Shown here: in pieces, positions 30,548-42,925 of the stretch
Numbering within the stretch: the first letter of the stretch is position 1
Layout of the letters: each line of letters begins with the position of its first letter
Origin: Branchiostoma floridae
Lineage: Eukaryota > Chordata > Leptocardii > Amphioxiformes > Branchiostomatidae
Assembly: GCF_000003815.2 (NCBI RefSeq)
Contig: NC_049990.1
Span: 22,916,338-22,973,701 of the forward strand
Length of the DNA stretch: 57,364 nucleotides
Direction: 5' to 3'
The notes under the pieces: model-generated
The model's input: only the letters and a program-made list of their open reading frames with translations
What the model was told of the DNA's origin: nothing
Database searches by the model: none
Made by a program: the position numbers and the translations under genes

Positions 30548-31448
30548 AGGCCCCATTCCACTAGGACGGCGATCTTACCGCGCTCTTGCTGCGCTCTCAA
30601 CTATAGTTCATGCAGTCTTTATTCTTGAAGAAGTAGTATATTTTGATGAATTTTGTTGTCAAATCATACTTTTGTGTCATGAATCACTTCCTAATTAAAA
30701 TCATGGGTAAAACAAATTGGACAACTACACATACAATGCTTTTATTCAGCGTTTCGAGTCACAGGATTACTCCAGATTAGATATAAAACAAATTGACGAG
30801 AAAGAACTCGGAGAATTGTTCAAAATGTACAATGAATTAGATTAAGATAGAATAATCAAGAACACAAAGGTTTATTATGTCTTATTCTTAAATGTCAACA
30901 GAATAACATTTTAGTTTTCATGTTCTTAACCTATAGATTGAGATTATAGAAGACTTATTTTCAATAGATCAAATCGTTTCACTATTCTATAATTTACGAT
31001 AATAACCTGGCATGATAATGATATTCATTTTGAACAAGTTACATGGCAAATTTAATTTTAAAAAACAGCAAGTCAAGCGTATACATAATCTTAGACTCAC
31101 GCTGAACGACTCTACAGTGAGCAAAATTGGATTTGTTTACAGCCTTGATTTTGTAATTTAAAATTACGTAAGACGTAAAAGCATGACTTGAAATACAATA
31201 AAATACACAAAAGGTAAGAAATCTCGTTCTTTATCTCTGAAATTCGTTGAGTAATCTTTAAAGTTCTCTGGCAGCCCATAAAAATTGCTGTCCTGTGAGT
31301 TTTCCGTCGCGCTGAGAGCGCGCTGGCGTCGCAGGAGAGATTCCACTAGAGCAGCTTTTTCTGCCATCGCGGCGCTCTCACGGCGATGGGGCAAGTTTGC
31401 CATCGCCGTGAGAGCGCGGTGAGAGCGCCGTCAAGTGGAATGGGGGCC
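30548..31448. mobile_element. About 900-bp DNA element with GGCCCCATTCCACT ends
   Basis: The left end AGGCCCCATTCCACTAG plus GACGGCGATCTTACCGCGCTC pairs with the right end GAGCGCGGTGAGAGCGCCGTC plus AAGTGGAATGGGGGCC. TAA lies next to both ends, with one extra A on the left, which fits a PIF/Harbinger-type TWA target. GC-rich inner repeats (GAGAGCGCG, GGCGATGG) lie at the right end. A minus-strand open frame of 79 codons (31164-31403, MANLPHRRESAAMAEKAAL...) could be a remnant of an element protein, but I cannot confirm a family. Confidence 0.65.
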
Positions 31449-32690
31449 TAAGGATCCTTATTTTCACTTTACCTGCCATTGTGAAATTGCCATCTGTTAA
31501 AAGGTGTTGGATACGTCACTTTTGTAAGTGATGACAATAGTAACAAAGGCATATGTATATGGAGTAATCTTAAGCACGTATAGGTCCATCATTACATGTT
31601 ACAATTACCAGGTGTTGCGGAGATGGACATGCTCTACTTAGGCCTGTATAATTATAACTTTAAACCCACCTTTCTTCCGTCTTACTGCCAAGAATGCCTC
31701 GCAACCCTTTTATTACAAATTGCCTTAGTGATGGCTATAATAGTTTTTTATTTTATTTTTTTATTTATTGGTTTGGCTGCAACAAACACACAGCCAGGGC
31801 TGCCCAACTAGCCTATGGCTATTACAAAGGGCTAGCCCTGCTGACAAACACATAAACAATACATATTGAAAAAGAACATTTATATGTACATGGTGTAGGA
31901 CAACTTACATATCATCTAAAAATGGAGTATATATTAACATCATATCATCGACAACAATATTTGCAGTGAGAGGTAATAGTTTTAACTGACTTATTGTGAA
32001 CTACTTTATACGTCATGATAAAAATGTAATATTGGTGGTGCTGGATTCAAAATTGACTTTTTTTTTAAACAACGATAAATATACTACAGTGCTATGAAAT
32101 AGATATCATTTATGGTTAGACTTAGTTTTATGAATTATCTCTACCTGCACCACTCTATGATAGTTCTACTAGGAAAACAAGTTTTTATGCATCTTGATTT
32201 TTATGAAATGGGTCTAGTTTTATGAAATATGTCTAGTTCTGTGGCGATGTGTTTTTAATAGTCAGTTTCCCAGCTACATCTGACTTGGCAGCCTTTCTGG
32301 GTGTGGTTGGATTTTGCATGGGAATTCCCCACACTACAGGCTCCGTAAAATGATCACACCCTTCATAACTAATTCATCAGTAAGCACTGTGTCTTCCATG
32401 CGAAGCAATATCAGCGCTTCTAACGACGAGCAAATATGTTGTCTCCGAAAGGACGAAATATCTATTGGAGGGTCAGTTGATATCACTTCAAATGTGTCGT
32501 TTTGGTTGTAAGTTATGTCCCCATAATTAAAAATGACCTTTTATGACAAGGGTCGCGTACCCGATTACCCAGTGAGTACAGTTGTAGGTCAGCCGTGCCC
32601 TGTTAGGTTTTCCAGGTTTTGTGGAAATCAGGGACTTTAACTAGGCAGCGGAAATGTGTATACAATTTGTACATGTACAAACTTTGTCCT
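31449..32690. other. Non-coding stretch
   Basis: AT-rich DNA with no gene supported. The 71-codon plus-strand frame at 31596-31811 ends in a low-complexity hydrophobic run and is not convincing. Confidence 0.5.
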
Positions 32691-32693
32691 ATA

Positions 32694-32876
32694 CAGTAGA
32701 AGCATTTAATAATATAATTGCACACCCGATTTGCCAGCGTATTCGTGCAATTATCCGAATGGTGCAACAAAATAAAGTTATCAAGGTGGACTGCACCATC
32801 ACAGCATTTTGGGATTCTGTGCAGTTAACAGAAGAAGTGTGTGGTTATCTGTTGTGCAATTAACTGGCTTCTACTG
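32694..32876. mobile_element. Tc1/pogo-like MITE with CAGTAGAAGC ends and TA target
   Basis: The element starts CAGTAGAAGCATTTAAT and ends ATTAACTGGCTTCTACTG, with TA on both sides (32692-32693 and 32877-32878). Inner ATTGCACACCCG and GTTGTGCAATTAAC also pair. It is 183 bp and non-coding; the 69-codon frame across it is a shadow. Confidence 0.7.
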
Positions 32877-32879
32877 TAC

Positions 32880-35800
32880 TGGTATTTTACTATTCAAATC
32901 CCAAGTACACGTATAAGACTGGGGATACCCCTGCATGTTCACTTGAAATAATTACAGTTTTCAAATCTTGACAAAATAATTACACTATAGTAAGGCTAAT
33001 TTTACTGTATGCAAAATGATGTAGGTCATTAAAAGAGCTCAAATTGTTGAAGTATGATTTTGCTATCTACAATACCATGAATAAGGGTCTGGCTAGCTGT
33101 TTTCCCTGAACCTTTCCTTTCCTCTAGACACTAATATTTTATGACAGTTTGGGGTGGGCTGAGTTTATCCCTGCCCATTATGGCACCTAATGACATTATA
33201 CCCCCACACTGCATGTATTCTGGTCGACGTTTGTGGCTTCATTAAGTGCAATTATTTCCTCCCATTCTCAGAAATGTGAAGAAGCTTTTAAAGCTTGGAA
33301 GATATACGAGTATTCCCATAGGATAGTAACAGAATGTCTTGGTGTCTGTCAAACTCTTTGAAGCAGGGTCACCTAAAACATGGGCACTGTGTTTGGTTGA
33401 GTTACTAGTACTTGTGTATATGTTCTTTTGAATTTGCATGGATTTTTGGTATGGCAGCAGTTATTAAGGTCCCAAATAAAGATTTTCAGGCTCCAAGCAG
33501 TATTATTGTAGGACATACTAATAGGAGAAAACAACCAGAATGTACTTACTTTGCTTACGTTTTGATGTCTATCAGACACCTTCCTCAGAGCTTCTGACTT
33601 TTTTTAGTCCTATATCCTATATTCTACCAACCTGATGAAATTATTTTCGGAAGTATGCAAAATGGAGATATTGTTTTTGGTGTGTCTTTGCTTGTGTGTG
33701 TCTATCTACATGTACATGTGTGTAAGTCACAGTAAGTGTTACCGAGTTTTTGTAGTCAGCATAACTCAAGAATCTCTTGATGGATTACAATGTTATGTGG
33801 GTAGGTTTTTGGGCGAGTCACTGTAAAATTTGGGCCCCCTTGTATGTGACCTTGGTACTGCAGCAAATTTTCCAATTTTTGGTATCTTTTGACCTGGGTG
33901 TGTTATGGTCTTGATTTTTCTAAATTCTAAAATCTTAATTCAAGTGAAGAAACCACCACCACCACTCTCTATAGCTGTAAGCAGTAGCAACCTCCTCGGG
34001 GTCAAACTGTATTAACTGTGGATCAATAAGGGAAAACTCTCCAAATCTGTCACGCTCGGCCCAGGTATAACAAAAGCAGTATATTATGCCACTTCTATCG
34101 GATTAAGGGCCACCAGTCGATAGGACAATCTGCGGGGTCGATGGCACGATCGTGCGAGATGGGATGATACCCACAGATAATATCTTTATTATCTCTGTCC
34201 AAATTAACGGCAAATTGCCCAAGCTTGAGAGGGATTGGTTTGATGATGAGTGCTGAGTGGAAGCTATCTCAGTCAGAGTTAGGCTTGTAGTATATAGAGA
34301 ATCTTGCATGTTGTATCGAATTATGGTGCAGCTTCTTTAAACAAATGTTGTCATTATTTCGTTATCTACTATATGATATAGTAGATCTCTCGCAAGTAAT
34401 ATGGCTGAGAAAAATAATGTTCTGTTTCCTGTTTCAGTCCTGAAAAAATTAACCTTTTTATTGTAATTTTTTTCAGGCTGGCCAAAACTCTATTGTGTCA
34501 TATTACAATACAGTGTAGCGAAGTAAACTTAAATGCATGAGGACACTTGTCTTTCAATGTCAAACTTGAATTTTGTGTATAATAGATACATTTGCCCTTC
34601 ATTAGAGTACATGCAGTTTTTTACTTCAATAGGAAGCAGGCTGAATAAAAATTCTAACTGGGAGCTATGTAACTCCACTGCCCACCCCAAAAAAGTCTCT
34701 AGAGTCGGCAGGACTTTCTAGGATAGGTAGGGAAACAGGAAACACAACATTTTTTTCCTAAGCCCAAACTTGTGAGCATTGTGTATGAACTTATCCATGG
34801 ACTAACAGACATTGCAACTGGGGATTCTTCCATAAGAGTTGTTTTGAGAGTATGAGTGCCCAAAAGGCCACGTCAGCAACAATTACACTAAATCCAGCGC
34901 TGAGACCGTGCCATAACTTGACTGTTTTACGGTGATTCTCAGAATTCATGGTCCTCTATTGAATTCCCGCATGCAGGAAAGATATTTGTCACAATAAAGA
35001 TGGCAAGATCGTTACAAGAACATAGGTAATTACGGACGTAAGAGCCAGACAATATTGGACATGAGAAGGCATTTACAGCCTATTAGGCAAATGGCTCATG
35101 TTGATATAAAATGTCAGGAACAGGAAGTTTGGTGAATGTTTTATTTTGGCAACGTTGGCAGTATTACTACTATTAGTACTATTCTGAATTGCTTGAAGCT
35201 ACCGTAATGTAATTTACAATACCTCCTACGCACACTTAAAATATTATTGGTTTCTTTTTGGAGATATGTTTTTATATACAATTTGCTGTCACAATTTTTA
35301 GCATTGAATTTGAGCCGATAAATGTTTTATTTTGGTTATGTTGGCAAAATCATAACAGTTCTGAATGGCTTGAATTTCTCTATGTAATTTGCAAGTACTC
35401 TTACATGTACTGGTTTCCTTCCGAACATATTGTATTCTTGAATAATGCTTAGACAAATAAAAATTTGCTAACTATGTCACATTTTAGGATTCAATCCAAC
35501 CAATCATTTTAACTTCTCAGCTAGCAATATTATTTATAATTCTTTAAAAAAAAAAGACATGTTTCAAGTAACATATGCTTTCTACTTCACCAAAAAAAAT
35601 GTTATACTTTAACAGTATGCTATAGATTAGCCTATCACATATGACTTATTACAGTTATGATGACAACAGTGTGTATGGGGTGTTGAGGTGAATTGTAGAT
35701 GACACATGAATATGGCATTGGCAGCTATGATTAATATCAGTTCCCTTACACCTGATGATAGAGACATTATTGTGTAATCATGCGGAATGACTCACAATAA

Positions 35801-36160
35801 CGTGACGCGTGCCTACGCTATCTTGTGACCCTTCGTCATCAGGTATATATAGAGTCAAAAGTCGGCATACTAGTACTATTATGCACAAGTTCAAACAAAC
35901 AGCAAAACCTTTAAATTTGTTGCATTACTCGAATGTTCAAAAGTTGAATTTAGCTATATAGAATTTCAGATAAAGTAAAGCTCTGAAGAGAGGTAGTAAG
36001 GTTTGGAATTAGATTTTGCTGACATTTTACTTTATTCTATATTACAAGTGACTGCCTGCAAATATGCAACTTTTCTTTTCAGTTTTCTTTTTGTAGAGTA
36101 GACATTCAGCTATTTCCTAATGGCATTGAAAATCTTTTTTACTGAGTTACTGAAAAAGGC
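32880..36160. other. Non-coding stretch
   Basis: About 3.3 kb of AT-rich sequence without a supported gene or clear repeat family. A small palindrome ATCTACTATATGATATAGTAGAT is at about 34364-34386. Confidence 0.5.
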
Positions 36161-36166
36161 AGATTG

Positions 36167-36403
36167 TAACGCTAATCCACCTGTATCCGCAGGGTATGTC
36201 CGTCATTTTTAAATCAGGGTATTTATGGATATGATTTATAAAGTCGACAGATAGTGAGACTAAGTGGTTTCAGTGTAGAATATTTTCAACATACTGCATT
36301 CTAAAGCTACCTTCCGTCGACTTCATACCAATACATACCCTGGTTTTAAAATCAACGGATATAGGTAACCCCACGGATAAAGGTGACCTACTCTTAGTGT
36401 AAC
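36167..36403. mobile_element. MITE with CACCTGTATCCG-type inverted ends
   Basis: The left arm GTAACGCTAATCCACCTGTA continues to CAGGGTATGTCCG and AAATCAGGGTATTTATGG. It pairs with the right arm CCAATACATACCCTGGTTTT ... CGGATATAGGTAACCCCACGGATAAAGGTGA ... TAGTGTAAC. GTCGAC occurs symmetrically inside both arms. The arms are imperfect; boundaries are approximate. Confidence 0.65.
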
Positions 36404-37536
36404 CCTTTAAGTGTTCATTTTCATTTGAGAAGCACGGTGTGAAGACTAGTCAACTGCTGCCTACCCTTGTGTCAGGGATCCCAGCAGCAGTACAATCAAA
36501 TAATGGATACTACTGCTACTACTACCAGTACTAAATGTTACTATTTTTATTTGAGAAACAAAGAACTTCCTTGTTGTGTCCTTGATGATGCTAGCCCGAC
36601 AGTTGGATGACAGGTATCGGCTGCGTCACCTGCCATTAGTGACTTATGTAGACAATCAAGTCTCTAATTAGAGTGAATCATTGTAAAGACATTCATGAAG
36701 AATTGGCAATTTCATGGGTGACTGTGGCTGGTTTTCTGCCCCTGCGATCCATACATGCTGCATTAGGTGTGTGATTGGTGCAACAGACAGTGGTGTAAAT
36801 CTGTGTTCTTTAATTACCTTTGGCAAGATGACTTAACTGGTTACATGAATGTATGATCATCAGTATTGGTTGATTTGTCAGTAACCGTATAGATATGCTT
36901 TGTGAAGAAAAAGTCTTTGTTAATTTGTGGTTTATTATTAGGTTTCGACAGCATAGATAAAAAAGAATATGTTTTTTGGGGTTGCTAATATAATATGTAT
37001 GCCTTGGCCTTAGGAAAAAGATGTTAATAAGTAATGTTGGATATATCATAAGCCACAAATGTTGCTTCAGCAGCAGAATTAACGTTATAAAAATTTTGTA
37101 TTTGATAAGGAGTGAGCTGTCTCTCTCACAATTAAGATCCTTCCTTGTATTTTTCTAGGCTACAAGATTGTAATTTTACGACATTTGAACTTGACCCAAT
37201 ATTTTTCAAAATATTGCAACAACAAAAAAACTCTACAGAGACTGCTTTTTCCTTGAAATCTTGACAACCTAGTTTTATAGTAATCTATTTCTTGCAGTAG
37301 TTAAATACTGTAGGCAGCAACCTCCTTTTCTTTTCAATTCTGTTCAAGTAGACGATCACTGTAATGTTGTACAGTTGATTTGCCCTCCCTTGTTGGTATT
37401 GGCAAGTGGACCTTGTCTATTGAACAGCCTAATACCGTGTGTAAAGATTTACTGTTCAAAGTGCTTGGTACAATGATCACAGCTGTTCAGTACTTGGCTG
37501 GGGAGAGATTAGCTCGTCAGCCAAATGGGTTTTTCA
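36404..37536. other. Non-coding stretch
   Basis: No gene or repeat family is supported here. Confidence 0.45.
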
Positions 37537-38130
37537 CAAGGTCAAACGTGTGTGAAGCTCGGAGGGTACAAGGTCAAATTTGTGTGAACCTGAGGAAAGA
37601 TGTAGTATGGTGATGTGCCAAACCTGAACTCAGTACTAGTTTTGGTTACAAATGTGCTGTACTTAGTTGAGGTCAGATAGGCTGCCAAACAGGGTATGCA
37701 CACAAGGTCAAATGTGTGTGTGTGTGTGGGGGGGGGGTACAAGGTCAAACTTGTGTGATGCTGGGAGAGATGTAACAAAGCTGAACTCAGTTTTGGTTAC
37801 AAAAATTGTGATTTACTTAGTTTAGGACAGATTAGCTACCAAACAGGGTGTTAATACAAGGTCAAAAGTGTGTGAAGCTTGGGTGTGTTTTCAAGGTCAA
37901 ACTTGTGTGAAGCTAGTGAGAGATGTAACAAACATTTTGAATCACGTGATCAATACTTGAATAGGAGAGTGAAAAAGATACTAAGTCAGAATCTCTCTTA
38001 CTTGGGGCAATTTCAAACTTGTGTGCAGCTGGAGTGTGTGTGTTCAAGGTCAAACTTGTGTGAAGCTAATGAGAGATGTAACGAACTTGAACTCAGTTTC
38101 GGTTACAAATGTGTCTGCGTCTCCCACTTC
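37537..38130 (+). repeat. Degenerate tandem repeat built on ACAAGGTCAAACTTGTGTGAAGC
   Basis: Units of about 155-165 bp contain TACAAGGTCAAA, TTGTGTGAAGCT, GAGAGATGTAACAAA, GAACTCAGTTTTGGTTACAAA and CCAAACAGGGT. Anchors are at about 37537, 37703 and 37857, and the last partial unit is near 38045. A TG run passing into a G homopolymer sits at about 37716-37737. The block TGATCAATACTTGAATAGGAGAGTG at about 37948 recurs at about 41804. Confidence 0.75.
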
Positions 38131-38778
38131 CGCCCATCAGTCAAGCCTTTCAATTACCATCCAGGCCATTAGTAAGTAAAGGGAACCATGCAGAGTTGGC
38201 GCAGGACCAAAAGTCAGGGAGTATATATAGAGGTATTAGATGTGTAGGTGTGTGTACATACTGGTAGGTAGGTTTTACTACCTTGTACAACACGTGTACA
38301 ACAGTGGCAGTGACAGGCCTTTGTGGTGGTGACAGGCCATAGGGGCATGTTCGGGCATGACGCACCCGCCATGACACACGAGTCAGGGGTAGGAGGAACC
38401 CCTTGCATCCTTGGTCGGAAGTCCTCCTAGGAGACGGAAACTCCAAATAATAAACCTGCATCTGCTGGGGCCGTCTTACGTGGCAAACAGTTCTGTCCCT
38501 GTAGGACTAAGTGCGCCAGTAGACGAGAGGGTGGAGAAGGGAGTGCACACCCCTCCTTCACCTTAAAAAGTCACGTGCAGGCCAGGCAGACTGGTTGTCT
38601 AAGCAACCTTGTCTGCCTACAATTGATCTTCGGATACGAAGAAACAGCCATCACAACACGTGTCCATAGACATTTGTCATAAGTCTGAAGGTATGGGTCC
38701 GTTCACACTTGTGCGCATATTCAAGTCTGTACAACTTGTGTATTCGTAACCAAGAGTTAGGGAGTGTAGAGGTATAAT

Positions 38779-39265
38779 CAGCCTTGTCAAAACAAGGCGG
38801 CAGGCGGCGATTTTAGCCGCCTACTTACATTTTTCCAGCCGGCTACTTTGGGGTAGAATTTCGAAAACTAAAAGTTTACGTCCAGTGCTCCCTGTTACAA
38901 AATCCCCCAGCAATTTGTTTTGATAAACCTCTGGCAGTTTTCTGATAGTTGGCCCCCAGTTAGGGGTCATAGCGGGGAACCTATGCCAAATTTTTTTGAA
39001 ATTCTGGATTTTTTTGTCAATTCAAAGTTTAAAGATAACAATAAAAGTTAGCCAAAATACACCCCCAAACAATATTTAGGGGTCTAAATTTAAAAATTTT
39101 CCCAGGGCCCCCAGGCCCCCCAGACCCCCCATACGGGATGGGGGGACACCCCCCTCCCGTACCTACCCCCCGCTCGCCACTTCGTGGCTCGCCGCAAGCC
39201 ACTACGCGCCTTGCCTGCTACTTTCATATATTAGCCCCCTACTCTAAAAGTTTGTGACAAGGCTG
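38779..39265. mobile_element. MITE with CAGCCTTGTCA ends
   Basis: The ends CAGCCTTGTCAAAAC and TTTGTGACAAGGCTG are inverted repeats enclosing 487 bp with GCCGCCTAC, a G/C-rich CCCCCAGGCCCCCCAGACCC stretch and GCTCGCCGCAAGCC. The flanks (GGGAGTGTAGAGGTATAAT on the left, GATGTGTATGTGTGTGTAC on the right) are contiguous in a related sequence at about 38217-38260 without the element. This gives an independent empty-site comparison. Confidence 0.75.
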
Positions 39266-39354
39266 GATGTGTATGTGTGTGTACAATTACTGGTAGGTAG
39301 GTTTTACTACCTTGTACAACACATGTCCATAGACATTTGTCATAAGTTTGAAGT

Positions 39355-39640
39355 CCCTATGGCGCAATGGGTAAGTGACGCGGCTACTAGGCAATGTGGA
39401 GAAAGATTTGTGAATCCATAGACTGGTTTGAAGCCTGCTTGGGCATGGTGTTAGGGGTTGCATTAGTTCTTTTTGATGGGGACAAGCTGGAATTCCTGTG
39501 TATGGTAGACTGCAGGTGTAAGCCTAAGAGTAGGCATCAAATGTTTGTATTAAAGAACCAAACACACTTATGGAGAAGAATAGGGTTGACCCAGTGTTTG
39601 TGATGATTGGTTGGTTAGTTGGTCGGTTGGTTAATTCGGA
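39355..39640 (+). mobile_element. tRNA-derived SINE-like element
   Basis: GTCCCTATGGCGCAATGGGTAAG has a polymerase III A box (TGGCGCAATGG), and TGGTTTGAAGCC about 55 bp later resembles a B box. The 3' part includes AAGAACCAAACACACTTA, also present at 2764-2781, and ends in TTGGTTGGTTAGTTGGTCGG repeats. It does not fold into an intact tRNA as far as I can see. Confidence 0.5.
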
Positions 39641-41130
39641 TTTCCATTAGTGACTGATACGTCACTTTTCTTCCCGGAGTTCTGGTGAATTATGTAAATC
39701 ACTGTATGGCTGATACGAAACGGAGGTACGGAGTGATTTGTAGTGAAATTTGGGGCTGAAAACGTGAACAGTGTAGTGATGCTGCATCACTCTACTATTG
39801 GCTACTTGAAGCATCATGCTAGCTAAACATGTAGCTATTTCACAAGGTATCGGCCCAAAATGACTAATACCATTTTAAAAGAGCAATGAGCAAAGATCAA
39901 GTCTTTTAGTTCCTTTTTGGGAATTCCGAAGTTATCACAGCTTTTTCAATGTTGTCAGGCATTTTACAACCTTGAACCATACACTGTGAATATTGTATGT
40001 GGAGAGAATATTACTGGAACAGATGCTAGTTTTCATTGTCACACCATCCAATATGCCATGCAGCCAGTTTGTAAATCATACCACGCACACCATTTGGGCC
40101 AGTGCCCAGCATATTATACATAGACTGCATTGGACAGCCTTCTAATAAGTTCTGTACTATACTCTTTGGGTCACCACACAGTCACTCAGAACGGTTTTTC
40201 TTCAGACAATAAGACATGAAAAATGGTATGGGACATACTACTTTTCAACGCGAGGTTAGGCTCTGACTCATTTTGAATGTTACAGCATGTTGCCAGCATT
40301 ATTATTTTGTCAGTTTTCTCAACTTGTATATTTGTTGATTGTGCCAAGAAAATGCCTAGAATGGAAAAAGAGATGCCCTTTTTAAACATGCCAGAGCCTA
40401 ACCTTTGCTCTGAGAGTAAAGATTAACCTACAACATGCAATGCTGGATTATAGTACATAATATTATTAACAGTTAGTTTCTTGATGTATGCTTATAAGCT
40501 TTCAATGATGAATACCTTTATTGCTCTGTGAATGGACAGAGACCATACAATAGCATATACAGATTTAAAATACAAAGGAGATTTTCATATGGAAAGCTGT
40601 TATTACAACATTTTAAAGTTCATGCAGTGTAGCTATTTTAGCCATTTTTTCACAGATTGTGAAATTGCTGTCCTTAAACATATGTGTAAGAGGTACATCA
40701 TGTACTATGATCAAACAATGTCCTGATGTCCTGTAGAAAACTCCTATGCAGTGATCCTTCTGAACTAAGCCCCTGACAGTTCCACAATGATTGATGTACT
40801 GATTTCTGCTCCCTCCTATATCTCATGGAAACCCCCATGATGGAATGTAATGAAATTTGCATCCGACTTTCATTGCAATCCTGATCATTCCTCCGACAGG
40901 AGGAAATAGTTTCCTCATTAATTTCCCATCACTCTTTGTGAAAGGTGACAGGGTTATTTTTGTATCGTCGACACTTTGGTTAGAACCGCGGAATAATGAA
41001 AATTGTGCATATCATTTAAAACTGGTGTTGGTAATATTTACATGTTTGCGACAGGAAAACCTGTATTGTTTGTATCAATGGTAGGATGTTTTTGAAAAAA
41101 AAACCCAGATAATTCCAGACAAACAGGTTA
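39641..41130. other. Non-coding stretch
   Basis: No gene supported. Short plus-strand frames (39917-40123, 40532-40726, 40857-41084) have no family features. Confidence 0.5.
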
Positions 41131-41135
41131 ATTCC

Positions 41136-41485
41136 AGAAAACCTCAATAATTTCAAAATAGATTGACCAGATGAATTATTCTTTGTAGGTATGATATTTC
41201 AAAGAATAATGTATATCTTGGTTGCAATTAGATGTCTCCTTGAAGAAAGCCAATTCTGCAGAATTCTGGGGATTCTGTCTGAATTCTGGAAACTTGGCTC
41301 AAAGCCAGAATTCTGGATCCCTGAGCCAGAATTCTACCAGAATTCTGGGACCCTGAGCCATAATTCTGCAGACCTTATGATTGTGTACACATCTAATTGC
41401 AATCTACATATTCTCCTTTGATGTATCATGCCTACAAATATGAATTCATCTGGTCAATCTATTTTGAAATTATTAAGGTTTTCCA
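41136..41485. mobile_element. Fold-back element with arms of about 105 bp
   Basis: The left arm (about 41136-41240, including AATTTCAAAATAGATTGACC and GGTTGCAATTAGATGT) is matched by the right arm (about 41385-41485, ACATCTAATTGCAATC ... GGTCAATCTATTTTGAAATT). The loop of about 140 bp is a cluster of CAGAATTCTGG palindromes separated by GAGCC. Arm divergence is modest, so it could form a long stem. Confidence 0.8.
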
Positions 41486-41489
41486 GAAC

Positions 41490-42735
41490 TACACTGTTTG
41501 TTCAGAATTAAACTGTCGCTGTTAAAAGTATATCTGACAGGTTCTTGCTATAATCACGAAGATGTCATACTGACGTCCCCAGGGAACAGTTTTACGGCTG
41601 TAATTCTGACAGCTTTAGACACAGGTCAGGACGACAGGCACCCTACTGAAATATGATACCCCCATTATGTCTTTATGATGTAATTCTGTCACTATTTAAT
41701 CTGGACAGCTTCACGTAACAATATTAATAGATTATCAAAATGTTGGAAGATAGACATTTTATAGTAACAAACTGTGATGGGTATGAAAAGATTGAACATT
41801 ACATGATCAATACTTGAATAGGAGAGTGGAAATGATGCCAAAGTCACAATCTCACTGAACTAGCATCTGTCATTAAGGTTGATGTTACGACATTTTGTGA
41901 GGATTTCATACTTCTCTTACAGTACTCCAAGGTGACAATACTTACTGAAGATAGTTGTTGAAGAAAGCTTATGCTCTGGCCTATTTTTTTACTTTGTTTG
42001 GGGTAATTTTTGTTTCTTTCTATTTTGTCTGCTTTTATTTATTTATTCACATATATTTTGCGAGTATGAGGCGGAAAGCACAAATTGCTTATATTAAGCC
42101 TTCTACTCAAGAAACATACGCTAAAACAAGAATAGTAAACCACATTACATACATAAGTACAAAATGGATAACAGAAAAATAAATTTAAACAAGACAAGTT
42201 GGTGCTGAATCAATTAGGAGAACCTGCCTGTACAATGGATATAGGTAATGACAAGATCAAAAATGTTACAGTTCTGTTGATGTGAGAGAGATGTTGATCC
42301 TGATAACAGTAAAGTACATAAAGTAGTGTCGTTGAGGTGCTTTAGGTCTACTATAATATTTGAGACAGCCGATAACAAAGAATTTCTTTGGCTAGTATAG
42401 AGTGTGCAGTGTAGTAGATAATGTTCGGTTGTTTCACAATGATAGCCGCATTTACATGTAGGATAATCAATACAATGGTGTTGAAATAGATGGTAGTTTA
42501 ACTGACTGAAGTTTAGACGGAGCCTTGTAAGATGAACTGCGGAACGACCTTGGCCATAAGAGAAATGGGAGTATTATTGTCTGCTTTTCTTTCTGGGCTA
42601 GGAGACAAAAAGTAAGGATTGCAAAATATGAAATAGAGCAAAAACACCTAAACAGACAAACCAGATTATTCAGAAAATAGAAATCCGTGGCGTGCAACAT
42701 GATATTTTTTTGTCTAACGGTAGTTTTTCTGTGTT
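41490..42735. other. Non-coding stretch
   Basis: No gene supported. The minus-strand frame 42467-42886 (139 codons) is low in conserved features and overlaps the candidate exon on the other strand, so it is not called. Confidence 0.45.
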
Positions 42736-42740
42736 TCAGA

Positions 42741-42925
42741 TATGTACAGAGAGACTCGGAGGACAGACATCTTTCTACGCCTGTTTGTGTACGAGACATT
42801 TGGAGGTGGCTGCTTCCCATGATGCAATGCAGAAGATTCCACCCAGAGCCCAACATAGCAAACCTTCCTGCTAAATCTGGCCACATCTGGTCCGAGGCAG
42901 TTTGTACTTGTAATGTATTATACTA
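42741..42925 (+). other. Candidate exon after a strong acceptor (possible RAP2 3' UTR exon)
   Basis: TTTTTTTGTCTAACGG...TTTTTCTGTGTTTCAG just before 42741 is a good splice acceptor, followed by less AT-rich sequence (ATATGTACAGAGAGACTCGG...). It has two overlapping short frames but no recognised protein. It could be a distal 3' exon spliced to the donor at 19399, skipping about 23 kb. This is speculative; an unrelated non-coding transcript is equally possible. Confidence 0.2.

Noticed and set aside
39355-39430. tRNA gene
   Set aside because: A and B boxes are present but the cloverleaf stems do not pair and the A-B spacing is atypical, so a SINE fits better.
42467-42886. 139-codon minus-strand open frame, the longest unassigned one
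   Set aside because: Composition is irregular, no domain is recognised, and it is opposite a candidate exon with a good acceptor.
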